Shown piece after piece: positions 11,148 to 19,800 of a stretch of 64,000 nt of DNA. The position numbers were made by a program, and so were the translations under genes. Where the stretch lies: positions 1,498,501 to 1,562,500 of the forward strand of contig NZ_BLLN01000003.1 of assembly GCF_011170125.1 (NCBI RefSeq). The letters are read 5' to 3'. Positions within the stretch are counted from its first letter, which is position 1. Every line of letters begins with the position of its first letter. This DNA is from Streptomyces diastaticus subsp. diastaticus. Lineage in GTDB: Bacteria > Actinomycetota > Actinomycetes > Streptomycetales > Streptomycetaceae. Under the pieces are notes generated by a model. That model did no database searches. It was not told the origin of the DNA and saw only the letters and a list, made by a program, of their open reading frames with translations.

Positions 11148-12532
11148 GCCGGTGCGTCCTCTCCCCTGACCGTCCCGTGCGCGGCCGGCCCCTCGGCGGG
11201 GCCCCGGCCGGGGCGGATGTCCAGGCAGGTGTCCAGGAAGTCGTCCGCGGGGCAGCGGCCCGCCCGCGTGTACCGCTCGGCGAACGCGTCGACCTGCGCC
11301 GTCAGTTCCTCGCCGACGCCCAGCCGTGGCAGCGCCTGGAGGGCGGTGGCGAAGCAGGCGGTCGCCGCCTCCCGCAGCTCCGGGTCGGCGAGCCCCGAGC
11401 GGGCCGCGTCCCGCCACAGCGCGTTGTGCGGGGCGGGCCCGCCGGTGGCGCGCTCGGCCAGCGGCTTGACGAGCCGGTAGGCGGTCTCCGAGGACTCCGC
11501 GTCGTCGAAGAGCGCGCAGGTCACGGCGAGCGGTACCCGCCAGCCGTCCTCACCGGGCTGCGCGTCGATCATCCGCAGCTCCAGGTGACCGCGTGGGCGC
11601 ACCGGCGGGAAGAGCGTCGTCAGGTGGTAGGCGAGGTCCTGCTCGGTGACCGGCCGGGGCCCTCCCCCGCGCACCCAGTCGCGGAAGGTCAGTCCCCGCG
11701 GCGCGTCCCACGGCCCGTCCTCGGCGCGGACGCACATCACCGGGGCGTCCAGCACCCGTTCGGTCCACGCCCGGCGCGGCTCCGCGTCCAGCGGCGGCGC
11801 CGCGGACCGGCCGGGCTCGATCGCGGCCCACAGGGACTGCCGGGTCGACCGCCAGCCGGTCAGCCGCCCCTGCAGGACGGGTGAGTTGGCGAAGGCGGCG
11901 ACCAGCACCGGGCCCAGCAGATGGGCGAGGCGCCAGCGCCGGTGGTGGCCCTGTGGCCCGGGTTCCTCGTATCCGGCGTCCAGGCAGACCTGCACCGAGG
12001 CGGAGGAGCGCATCATGTGCCGCCCGGCCGGGCCCGCCCGGTCGAGGTAGCGCTCCATCGCGTCGTAGCGCGGCTCCCGCAGCAGGCGCTCACCGGGGAG
12101 GGAGGGCTCGGTGCCCAGTCCCGTCACCCGCAGGCCGAGCGCCGCCAGTGCCCCGCGCAGCACCACCATGTCGGCGGAGACCTGCTCCACGCAGACGGCC
12201 AGCGAGGGGGCGGGCGCGGAGCTGAGTTCGAGCTGGCCGCCGGGTTCCACGGTGAACAGCGAGTTCAGCGGCAGGTCCTTCAGGACCGTGTGGGCCGCGC
12301 GCAGCCGGTCCGCGGAGACCTCGCGCAGCGGGTCGGCCGCGTCGTGCACGAGCCACTCCAGCTCCACCCCCACCGTGCGGGGCGGGCCGGTCTTGAAACA
12401 GATGCCTCGTACCAGCTCCGAGAAGGAGTCCTCGCTCGGAGCCACGGCCGGACCGGTCCGTGTGGGCCAGGCGGGCAGCCCGCCGTCGGGCGGGTGGGAG
12501 GAGGCGGACGAGGGGGTCGGCGACTGGGACAT
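11144..12532 (-). CDS. egtA: glutamate-cysteine ligase for ergothioneine biosynthesis
   Basis: This 462-residue GCS2-family ATP-dependent ligase makes gamma-glutamylcysteine. Motifs include VGVELEWLV, QLELSSAPAP, RHMMRSSASVQVCLDAG and HLELRMID, which fit the plant/actinobacterial glutamate-cysteine ligase fold. It is the promoter-proximal gene of egtABCD. No egtE lyase gene follows in the window, so that step must be encoded elsewhere or supplied by a general PLP enzyme. The ATG at 12532 is the likely start. The 246-base divergent gap upstream is shared with the PARG gene. Confidence 0.92.
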   Translation of the reverse strand: MSQSPTPSSASSHPPDGGLPAWPTRTGPAVAPSEDSFSELVRGICFKTGPPRTVGVELEWLVHDAADPLREVSADRLRAAHTVLKDLPLNSLFTVEPGGQLELSSAPAPSLAVCVEQVSADMVVLRGALAALGLRVTGLGTEPSLPGERLLREPRYDAMERYLDRAGPAGRHMMRSSASVQVCLDAGYEEPGPQGHHRRWRLAHLLGPVLVAAFANSPVLQGRLTGWRSTRQSLWAAIEPGRSAAPPLDAEPRRAWTERVLDAPVMCVRAEDGPWDAPRGLTFRDWVRGGGPRPVTEQDLAYHLTTLFPPVRPRGHLELRMIDAQPGEDGWRVPLAVTCALFDDAESSETAYRLVKPLAERATGGPAPHNALWRDAARSGLADPELREAATACFATALQALPRLGVGEELTAQVDAFAERYTRAGRCPADDFLDTCLDIRPGRGPAEGPAAHGTVRGEDAPA

Positions 12533-12778
12533 GGACGCACTCCTTGTGGGAGGACCGCCGTGGTGCACGGCGCTTCCCCGGCGGGGGCGCCGTGATGTCA
12601 CCCGTCCAGCCAAGACGCTCGCCGCCCATCGCACAACCGCGCCTCCCGGCCGGGCCGGTGTTCCGGAAAAAGAGTTGTGCCCACGAAAACGCGGCCGACA
12701 CCATGGCGTCCGAGGCCGCCCGCGGGGCGCCGCACCGGCATGCCCGGTGGCGGCCGGAGAAGGAACGACGGGAGCGGT

Positions 12779-13618
12779 GTGAGCGCACGACTGCGGGCCG
12801 TGGCCCGCGAGAACCAGACGATCGTGGCCGACGGCGGATACCGGTCGCCTTCCGGAATCTGGCGCGATCTGTCCGGTGGGATCGCCGCCGCGCGCGACGC
12901 CACCCGCCTGTACGGACCCGAGCCGGTCCCCGTGCCGGACGGTCCCCGCGCCGCCTCCACCACCGTCGCCGTGACGGCGGAGTCCACCACCGCCGCCGTC
13001 CTGCGGCTGGCCGCCCAGGAGGGCGGCCCGGTCGCCGCCCTGAACTTCGCCTCGGCCCGCAACCCCGGCGGTGGCTACCTCAACGGCGCCCAGGCCCAGG
13101 AAGAGGCGGGCTGCCGCGCCACCGCCCTGCACACCTGTCTGCTACGCGTCCCCGCCTACTACGCCCACCACCGCGAGCACCGGGACCCGCTCTACTCCGA
13201 CCGGGTCATCTTCTCGCCCGGCGTCCCCGTTTTCCGCGACGACCGGGGCACCCTGCTGGAACACCCGCGCACCGCCGGGTTCCTCACCAGCCCCGCCCCG
13301 AACGCGGGCGTGCTGCGCCGTGCCGACCCCGTCCGCGCCGCCGCCGAGGTGGGGCCGGCCCTCGCCCGCCGGGCCGAGCGCGTCGTGGAGTGCGCCGCCG
13401 CCCAGGGGGTGCGGCGGCTGGTCCTCGGAGCCTGGGGCTGCGGTGTCTTCCAGAACGACGCGACCGAGGTGGCCGCCGCCTTCCGGCGGCTGCTCACCGC
13501 ACCTGGCGCGCGCTTCGCGCACACCTTCGACACCGTCGTTCTCGCCGTCCTGGACCGGTCGCGGGACGCGGCCACCCGGACGGCCTTCGAGACCGTCTTC
13601 GCCGCGGGACGGATCTGA
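12779..13618 (+). CDS. bacterial-type poly(ADP-ribose) glycohydrolase (TIGR02452 family)
   Basis: This 279-residue macrodomain-fold protein carries the bacterial PARG signature GGG-X7-QEE (GGGYLNGAQAQEEAG, about residues 97-110), with NFASARNPGG just before it and LGAWGCGVFQND near the C terminus. The QEE glutamate pair is the catalytic element that hydrolyses ribose-ribose bonds of poly(ADP-ribose), so the enzyme should reverse ADP-ribosylation of protein or DNA. The start is the GTG at 12779, with GGGAG just upstream. It is divergent from egtA and convergent with the PemK-like gene. Confidence 0.85.
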   Translation: MSARLRAVARENQTIVADGGYRSPSGIWRDLSGGIAAARDATRLYGPEPVPVPDGPRAASTTVAVTAESTTAAVLRLAAQEGGPVAALNFASARNPGGGYLNGAQAQEEAGCRATALHTCLLRVPAYYAHHREHRDPLYSDRVIFSPGVPVFRDDRGTLLEHPRTAGFLTSPAPNAGVLRRADPVRAAAEVGPALARRAERVVECAAAQGVRRLVLGAWGCGVFQNDATEVAAAFRRLLTAPGARFAHTFDTVVLAVLDRSRDAATRTAFETVFAAGRI

Positions 13619-13641
13619 GGGGGCCGCGCGGCACCAAGCGG

Positions 13642-14100
13642 CTACTGCCAACCGTGCCGCTCCCGCAGCCGCAGCACCACCAGGTTGAAGCGGCCCCGGT
13701 CCAGTGCGCACGCCTCGCGGCGCATGCCGTCCTCGTGGACCCGCAGCACCCGGTCGAGGGCCACCCACGACGGGCGGCCCTCCCGGTCCCACGGACCCGC
13801 GCCGATCGCCACCCAGTCGTTGTCGTCGCGCCGGTCCTTGCTGGTCAGCTGTACCGCCAGCAGCGTGCCCGCGGACTCGCGGGCCACCACCAGCACCGGC
13901 CGGTCCTTGCCCCGGCCGTCGTTCTCCTCGTACGGCACCCAGGTCCACACGATCTCCCCCGGGTCGGGGTCGCCGTCCTTCTCGGGGGCGTACTCGGTGC
14001 GGACGGCGCCGACGCGGCGGGGGTCGGCCGCCACCGTCGCCGTGGCGCCGTCGCGGCCGGGAGCGGGGGAGAAGGGCAGGTCACCGGTATCGATAGTCAC
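13642..14100 (-). CDS. PemK/MazF-like type II toxin-family protein
   Basis: This roughly 152-residue protein has a PemK/MazF-like core, GEIVWTWVPYEENDGRGKDRPVLVVA (from about residue 41), then VQLTSKDR and a C-terminal strand-rich region. No antitoxin gene is adjacent. Stand-alone relatives of this kind are common in Streptomyces and may not be active toxins. I chose the GTG at 14100; a TTG at 14130 would add ten residues. It is convergent with the PARG gene. Confidence 0.7.
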   Translation of the reverse strand: MTIDTGDLPFSPAPGRDGATATVAADPRRVGAVRTEYAPEKDGDPDPGEIVWTWVPYEENDGRGKDRPVLVVARESAGTLLAVQLTSKDRRDDNDWVAIGAGPWDREGRPSWVALDRVLRVHEDGMRREACALDRGRFNLVVLRLRERHGWQ

Positions 14101-14189
14101 CCGCGCCACGGTAAGCCCTGCCCCGGGCAACCGGTCCAGCGGGTGCGGGTGTTCACCGGTCCGCCACGTGCCGGCGCGCCCCTGCGGGA

Positions 14190-14229
14190 AAGGCGGGGCC
14201 GTACCGGCAACCCGGTACGGCCCCGCCTT
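14190..14229. terminator. long perfect hairpin downstream of thioredoxin
   Basis: An uninterrupted 18-bp stem (14190-14207 with 14212-14229) encloses a 4-base loop, and both arms include GGCGGGGCCGTACCGG or its complement. It lies about 30 bases past the thioredoxin stop, so it is a strong terminator candidate for that gene. Confidence 0.8.
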
Positions 14230-14259
14230 CGAGGGGCCTGGCGGACAGCAGGGGGTGCG

Positions 14260-14658
14260 TCAGCCCCGCGCGTCCGGCTGGTCGCCCTTGGCCTCGGCGG
14301 CCTGTGCCTCCGCCACCGACTTGTGGACCTCCTGCATGTCCAGGGCGCGGGCCTGGCCGATCACGTCCTCCAGGGCCTCGGCGGGCAGGGCGCCGGGCTG
14401 GGCGAAGACCGCCACCCGGTCGCGGACGATCATCAGCGTGGGAATCGACTGGATGCCGAACGCGGCGGCCAGCTCCTGCTGGGCCTCCGTGTCGACCTTG
14501 CCGAAGACCAGGTCGGGGTGGGTCTCCGAGGCCGCTTCGTAGACCGGTGCGAACGAACGGCACGGACCGCACCACGACGCCCAGAAGTCGATCAGGACGA
14601 ATTCGTTGTCCATGACCGTCTGGTCGAAGTTCTCCTTGGTGAGTTCCACAGTGCTCAT
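14260..14658 (-). CDS. trxA: thioredoxin
   Basis: This 132-residue thioredoxin has the active site WCGPC in FWASWCGPCRSF (about residue 30) and the cis-proline SIPTLMI. A longer-than-usual acidic tail (about 25 residues) follows the fold. It is a cytosolic protein-disulfide reductant. It is divergent from a disulfide-reductase-family flavoprotein and preceded by a sigma-R type promoter, so it is probably induced by thiol oxidation. The symbol is generic; which paralogue this is cannot be told. Confidence 0.92.
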   Translation of the reverse strand: MSTVELTKENFDQTVMDNEFVLIDFWASWCGPCRSFAPVYEAASETHPDLVFGKVDTEAQQELAAAFGIQSIPTLMIVRDRVAVFAQPGALPAEALEDVIGQARALDMQEVHKSVAEAQAAEAKGDQPDARG

Positions 14659-14698
14659 GGCGGGGTACCTTCCTGCTGACTGCTGAACCGCCTCGCAC

Positions 14699-14724
14699 AA
14701 CGGCACGGCGGGCGGGTGTATTCC
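14699..14724 (-). promoter_or_regulatory. sigma-R type promoter of thioredoxin gene
   Basis: Read on the minus strand, GGAAT (14724-14720) and GTT (14701-14699) are separated by exactly 18 bases. This fits the GGAAT-N18-GTT consensus of Streptomyces sigma-R, which controls thiol-oxidative stress genes including thioredoxins. The start codon follows about 40 bases downstream. Confidence 0.7.
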
Positions 14725-14782
14725 GTATCCGGGTGCCGCTACCCGTGTGGCCGTGGCGCACACCCCCCGCCACACTGGCGGT

Positions 14783-16243
14783 ATGACGCAAGCCCGAACG
14801 GATGACACCGCCACCCCCGCGAAGGCCCCGGACCACACCTACGACGTGGTCGTCGTCGGCGCCGGACCGGTGGGTGAGAACGTCGCCGACCGCGCCCGCG
14901 CGGCCGGTCTGAGCGCCGCGATCGTCGAGAGCGAGCTGGTCGGCGGCGAATGCTCCTACTGGGCGTGCATGCCCAGCAAGGCCCTGCTCGGGCCGGTCCT
15001 CGCCCAGGCCGACGCCCGCGGGCTGCCCGGTCTGGAGCGGATGACCGGGGGACCGCTCGACAGCGGCGCCGTCCTCGCCCGCCGCGACAGCTTCGCCTCC
15101 GACTGGAAGGACGACAGCCAGGCGGAGTGGGTCGACTCCACCGGCACCGTCCTCCACCGGGGGCACGGCCGCCTCGCCGGGGAGCGCCGGGTCACCGTGA
15201 CCGCCGAGGACGGCCGGGTCACCACGCTGGCCGCCCGCCACGCCGTCGCCCTGTGCACCGGCACCAGCGCCGCCCTGCCGGACCTGCCGGGCATGGCCGG
15301 GGCCCGCCCCTGGACCAGCAGGGAGGCGACCAGCGCCGAGGAGGTTCCCGGGCGGCTGGCCGTCGTCGGCGGCGGGGTGGTCGGCGCCGAGATGGCCACC
15401 GCCTGGCAGGGGCTGGGCGCCCAGGTCACCCTGCTGGTCCGGGGCGGCGGGCTGCTGTCCGGGATGGAGCCGTTCGCCGGGGAACTGGTCGCCGAGAGTC
15501 TGCGCGCCGCGGGGGCGGACGTCCGCACCGGCGTCTCGGTCACCGCGCTCTCCCGTGACGCCTGCGGGGTCACCCTCACCCTGGACGACGGCTCCACCCT
15601 CCAGGCGGACGAGGTCCTCTTCGCCACCGGCCGCAGGCCGCGCACCGGAGATCTCGGCCTCGACACGGTGGGCCTGGCCCCCGGCGACTGGCTCACCGTC
15701 GACGACACCCTGCGGGTCACCGGCAGCGACTGGCTCTACGCCGTCGGCGACTGCAACCACCGGGCCCTCCTCACCCACCAGGGCAAGTACCAGGCCCGGA
15801 TCGCCGGATCGGTCATCGCCGCCCGTGCCCAGGGGCGCCCCCTGGACACCGGCCGCTGGGGCGCGGACAGCGCCACCGCCGACCACGACGCGGTCCCGCA
15901 GGTCGTCTTCACCGACCCGGAGGCCACCTCGGTCGGCCTGACGCTCGCACAGGCCGAGGAGGCCGGCCACCGGGTCCGCGCCGTCGACCAGGACCTCGCC
16001 GGGGTCGCCGGGGCCGCCCTCCACCGGGACGGCTACCGGGGGCGCGCCCGCATGGTGGTCGACCTCGACCGCGAGATCCTCCTCGGCGTCACCTTCGTCG
16101 GCCCCGGCGTCGGTGAACTTCTCCAGTCCGCCACGATCGCGGTCGCCGGCGAGGTCCCCGTCGCCCGGCTCTGGCACGCGGTCCCGTCCTACCCGACCAT
16201 CAGCGAGGTGTGGTTGCGGCTGCTGGAGGCCTACCGCGGTTGA
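14783..16243 (+). CDS. class I pyridine nucleotide-disulfide oxidoreductase
   Basis: This 486-residue FAD/NAD(P)-dependent reductase has GAGPVGENVADRA for FAD, a CX4C redox motif in GGECSYWACMPSKALL, GGGVVGAEMATA for NAD(P), YAVGDCNHRALLTHQG, and a C-terminal dimerisation domain ending HAVPSYPTISEVWLR. The last carries the His of the catalytic His-Glu type pair, though the usual Glu is displaced. It resembles lipoamide dehydrogenase or mercuric reductase, but the substrate is unassigned. It is divergent from thioredoxin, so a redox-stress role is plausible. The ATG at 14783 was chosen over an in-frame GTG at 14747. Confidence 0.88.
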   Translation: MTQARTDDTATPAKAPDHTYDVVVVGAGPVGENVADRARAAGLSAAIVESELVGGECSYWACMPSKALLGPVLAQADARGLPGLERMTGGPLDSGAVLARRDSFASDWKDDSQAEWVDSTGTVLHRGHGRLAGERRVTVTAEDGRVTTLAARHAVALCTGTSAALPDLPGMAGARPWTSREATSAEEVPGRLAVVGGGVVGAEMATAWQGLGAQVTLLVRGGGLLSGMEPFAGELVAESLRAAGADVRTGVSVTALSRDACGVTLTLDDGSTLQADEVLFATGRRPRTGDLGLDTVGLAPGDWLTVDDTLRVTGSDWLYAVGDCNHRALLTHQGKYQARIAGSVIAARAQGRPLDTGRWGADSATADHDAVPQVVFTDPEATSVGLTLAQAEEAGHRVRAVDQDLAGVAGAALHRDGYRGRARMVVDLDREILLGVTFVGPGVGELLQSATIAVAGEVPVARLWHAVPSYPTISEVWLRLLEAYRG

Positions 16244-16250
16244 GGACGGA

Positions 16251-16277
16251 CGTCGGAGGCCGGTGACGCGTCCGACG
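16251..16277 (+). terminator. candidate terminator after flavoprotein reductase
   Basis: CGTCGGA (16251-16257) can pair with TCCGACG (16271-16277) around a 13-base loop eight bases past the stop. The stem is modest and there is no U-tract. The rest of 16278-16460 shows no gene or repeat that I can recognise. Confidence 0.35.
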
Positions 16278-16464
16278 ACGCGCCGTCGCGCCGGAAGGTC
16301 CGCCCCGCCGAGCCGTGCTCCCCGGGAGTCCGAGGGATGCGAATCGGCCACCCGCAGGACGCGCGGGGGCTGCCACCCATCAGGCGCCGGCGGCGTCAGG
16401 GCAGGTGAAGCGCCCCTCACACCTCCGGCGCGACAGATCTTCCAGCCAGAAGCCCTGGTCCGCC

Positions 16465-16493
16465 TTGTTTCTGCGGGCGACGGTTCATAGATT
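16465..16493 (+). promoter_or_regulatory. predicted sigma-70 type promoter of the NRPS-PKS cluster
   Basis: TTGTTT (16465-16470) and TAGATT (16488-16493) are spaced by exactly 17 bases, in a locally AT-richer stretch that stands out from the surroundings. Transcription from about 16500 would give a leader of about 340 bases before the NRPS1 start. No SARP or other cluster-specific operator is evident. Confidence 0.5.
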
Positions 16494-16535
16494 GGAAATC
16501 TCTTCACGATCTTGAACGCTCCGGGGGGCGAGCAC

Positions 16536-16610
16536 ATGGAGGAGACAGCGGGGTGGCTGCCGGTCCGCGCGGGACGAAGGCGTCCGCGCAGGAGACTCAC
16601 GGGCGACTGA
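16536..16610 (+). CDS. possible 24-residue leader peptide upstream of NRPS1
   Basis: An ATG at 16536, preceded by a G-rich run (16523-16528) at ribosome-site distance, opens a 24-codon frame with a single Trp and an Arg-rich second half (GRRRPRRRL), ending at TGA 16610. It sits in the long leader of the NRPS operon just after the predicted promoter. It may be a chance frame; there is no homology evidence. Confidence 0.25.
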   Translation: MEETAGWLPVRAGRRRPRRRLTGD

Positions 16611-16842
16611 CCGGGCCCTGACCGTGCCTTGACCCGGCTTCTCTCCGGCGTGGCGCACGACTGCGATGTCGACCCCGGCTCTCATCCGGTTCGACGTCCT
16701 CCCTTCTTCTCCCACCGGGCCGTTCGGGCCCGAGTTCTCTGATCCCCATGTCCAGGCCCCGTGCGGCTCGCGCCGCCGCGGGCCGATCCGGTGTGCGCGG
16801 CCATGGCCGGGCACAGCGGTCACGGAAGACGGAAAGGCTGTC

Positions 16843-19800
16843 ATGGAAAGGCTGAACGGGGCACACGAGAGCGCTGGTGTGCTCACGGACACCGACGAGC
16901 CGGGGATACCGATTCCGGGCGGCACTCTGACCGAGGTCTTCGGGAAGCAGGTCGCGCAGACCCCCGACGCGGTCGCCGTCGAGTACGGGTGCCACGGGGA
17001 ACACCAGCTTTCCTACGCGGAACTGGACGCCCGCGCCGAGCGTCTCGCCCGGCGCCTGGTCGCCGGGGGCGCCCGTCGGGGCGGCCGGGTCGGCGTGCTG
17101 GTCGAGCGGTCCGCCGCCGTGGTGGTCACCTTGCTCGCCGTGGCGAAGACGGGCGCCGCCTGTGTGCCGCTCGACGCGCGTTCTCCCGAAGCACGGCTGG
17201 GAGAGATCCTGGAGAGCGTCGGCTGCGCGCTGCTGGTGGTGGACGCGCACAGCGCGCAGCACCCCGCGGCGGCGGGACGGCGCACCCTTCTGGTGGGCGA
17301 GGACGGTGTGCCCGAGGGCCCGTCCGACGCGGTGGACAGACCGTACGACGAGCCGGGGGCCGGGACGGCCGGGGCCGGCGACGTGCTGTACGTCATGCAC
17401 ACCTCCGGGTCCACCGGTGCCCCCAAGGGCGTCCGGGTCACGCACCGCAACGTGCTCGCCCTCGCGTGCGACCGTGTGTGGCGCGGTGGTGCCCACGAGC
17501 GGGTGCTGTTCCACTCGCCCCACGCCTTCGACGCCTCCACCTACGAGATCTGGGTGCCGCTGTTGTCCGGCGGCCGCGTCGTGGTGGCCCCCGAGGAGAT
17601 CAACGCGCCGCTGCTGCGGCGTCTGGTGGGCGGGGGCCGCGTCACGGCGCTGTGGCTCACCGCGGGCCTGTTCGGGGCGCTGGCAACAGGCGACCCGGGC
17701 TGTCTGGAAGGCGCCCGTGAGGTGTGGACGGGGGGTGACGTGGTCCCGCCGGACGCGGTGCGCCGTGTCGTCGAGGCGTGCCCGGGGACCACTCTCTACA
17801 ACGGCTACGGCCCGACGGAGACGACCACGTTCGCCACGCGCCACCGCATCCACCCCGGTCCGCCGGCCGACGGGGACATCCCCATCGGCCGCCCCATGGA
17901 CCACACGCGCGTCCACCTCCTCGACGCGGAACTGCGGCCGGTGGCGGACGGCGGGACCGGGCAGCTGTACGTGGCCGGGGCGCACGTCGCGGCCGGCTAC
18001 GAGGGCAACGAGGCACTGACCCGGGAGCGCTTCCTGCCCGACCCGTTCGGCGCGCGAGGGGAGCGGATGTACGCCACCGGCGACCTGGCCCGCCGGGACA
18101 CCGCCGGCGATCTGAGGTACGTGGGGCGCGCGGACCGTCAGGTCAAGGTCAACGGCTTCCGTATCGAGCCGGGGGAGACGGAGGCGGCCTTGACGCGGCA
18201 GCCCCGCGTCGCCCAGGCGTCGGTCGTCGTCGACAAGGACGGCGACGGCGGCGGCCGGATGACGGCCTACGTCGTTCTCGCGGAGGGTGCGGACGACGGT
18301 GCGGCGGGCGTCGACGGCGTGGCCTTGCGCCGGGCCCTCCAGGAGGAGCTGCCGTCCTATCTGGTCCCCGACGACGTGGTGGTGCTGCCGCGCCTGCCGC
18401 TCACCGCGAACGGCAAGATCGACCGGGCCCGGCTCGCCGAGAGTTCCGGCGTGCCGGCCCTGGTGGAGCGCTGGGTACGCCGGCGGCCCGCCCAGCTCGC
18501 CGTGGACGACCCGGTGAGCGGCGCGCGTCTGACGTACGCGCGGCTGTGGCAGCGCTCCGGGCGGCTCGCCGCCGCGCTCGCCGGCCGCGGGGTGCGGCCC
18601 GGCGACCTGGTGGCCGTGGACCTGCCCCGGTCCGCGGAGCTCGTGGTGGCGTTCCTCGGTATCGCCCGTGCCGGCGCCGCGTATCTGCCGCTCGACCGGC
18701 AGGCGCCGCCCGAGCGGGTCGCCGAGCTGCTCGCCGAGTCGGGTGCGGTCGCCGCGGTGGTCGGTGAGCGCACCCGCGTGCCGGCCTCGACTCCCGTGCT
18801 GCGCGCGGACGGTGTGGACGACGCCGGGCGCCCCCCGGTGCTCGCCACCCGGTCCGGCGAGGACCCCCTGTACGTCACCTACACGTCCGGGTCGACGGGC
18901 CGGCCCAAGGGCGTCGCCGTACCGCACCGCGCGGTCGAGCGCCTGGTGGAGGGGGCCGCGTACTGCCCGATCGAGCCCGGTGACCGGGTGGCGAGCACCT
19001 GCAATCCGGCCTTCGACGTGACGACGTGCGAGATCTGGTCGACGCTCTGCGCGGGCGGCACCGTGGTGCCGCTGCCGACCGTCACCGACCTCGCCCTGGA
19101 CGAGTGGGTCGCGCTCGTCCGTGACCAGGCCGTCACCGTGATGTTCCTGACCACCTCGCTGTTCCACGCCGCCGCCTGGGAACTGCCCGACGCCTTCTCC
19201 TCCCTGGAGACCCTCGTCGTCGGCGGCGAGCAGCTCGACCTGGCCGCGGCGCGCCGGGTGCTCTCGGCGGGCGGTCCCCGGCGCCTGGTCAACGGGTACG
19301 GGCCGACCGAGGCCACGGCCTTCGCCACCTGGTTCCTGTGCACCGAGGCGAGCCTCGCCGGGCGCGAGCGCGTCCCGATCGGCCGCCCGTTGCAGCGCAC
19401 CACCGCCCACGTCCTCGACGACGAGCTGCGGCAGGTGCCGGCCGGCGAGCCGGGGGAGCTGTGCCTGGGAGGGCCGGGCGTGGCCCTGGGGTATCTGCAC
19501 CGTGCGGAGCTGACCGCCGAGCGGTTCGTCACCGCGCCCGGCACCGGCGAGCGCCTCTACCGCACCGGGGACCTGGCGCGTCTGCTGCCCGACGGGGAGC
19601 TGGAGACGCTGGGCCGCCGCGACCGGCAGGTCAAGCTGCGCGGCTTCCGCATCGAACTGGAGGAGGTCGAGCGCGCCGCGGTGGCCACCGGTCTCGTGGA
19701 CGCCGCCTTCGTCGAGAAGACCGGTGACAGCAATCTGGCGGGCTGCGTCCTGCCCGGCGCGAGCGCCGAGGTGGCCCGCGCCGACCTGCCCGGCGCCCTC

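Noticed and set aside
8043..12532. A complete five-gene ergothioneine cluster
   Set aside because: egtA-D are clear, but no PLP-dependent C-S lyase (egtE) gene is in the window on either side.
13642..14100. A full type II toxin-antitoxin pair
   Set aside because: Only the PemK-like protein is present; the convergent neighbour is a PARG and no small antitoxin frame with plausible coding character was found.
16666..16842. NRPS1 starting at the in-frame ATG at 16666
   Set aside because: No ribosome site precedes it and the extra 59 residues are not NRPS-like; ATG 16843 has GGAAAGG at good spacing and lies just before the A domain.
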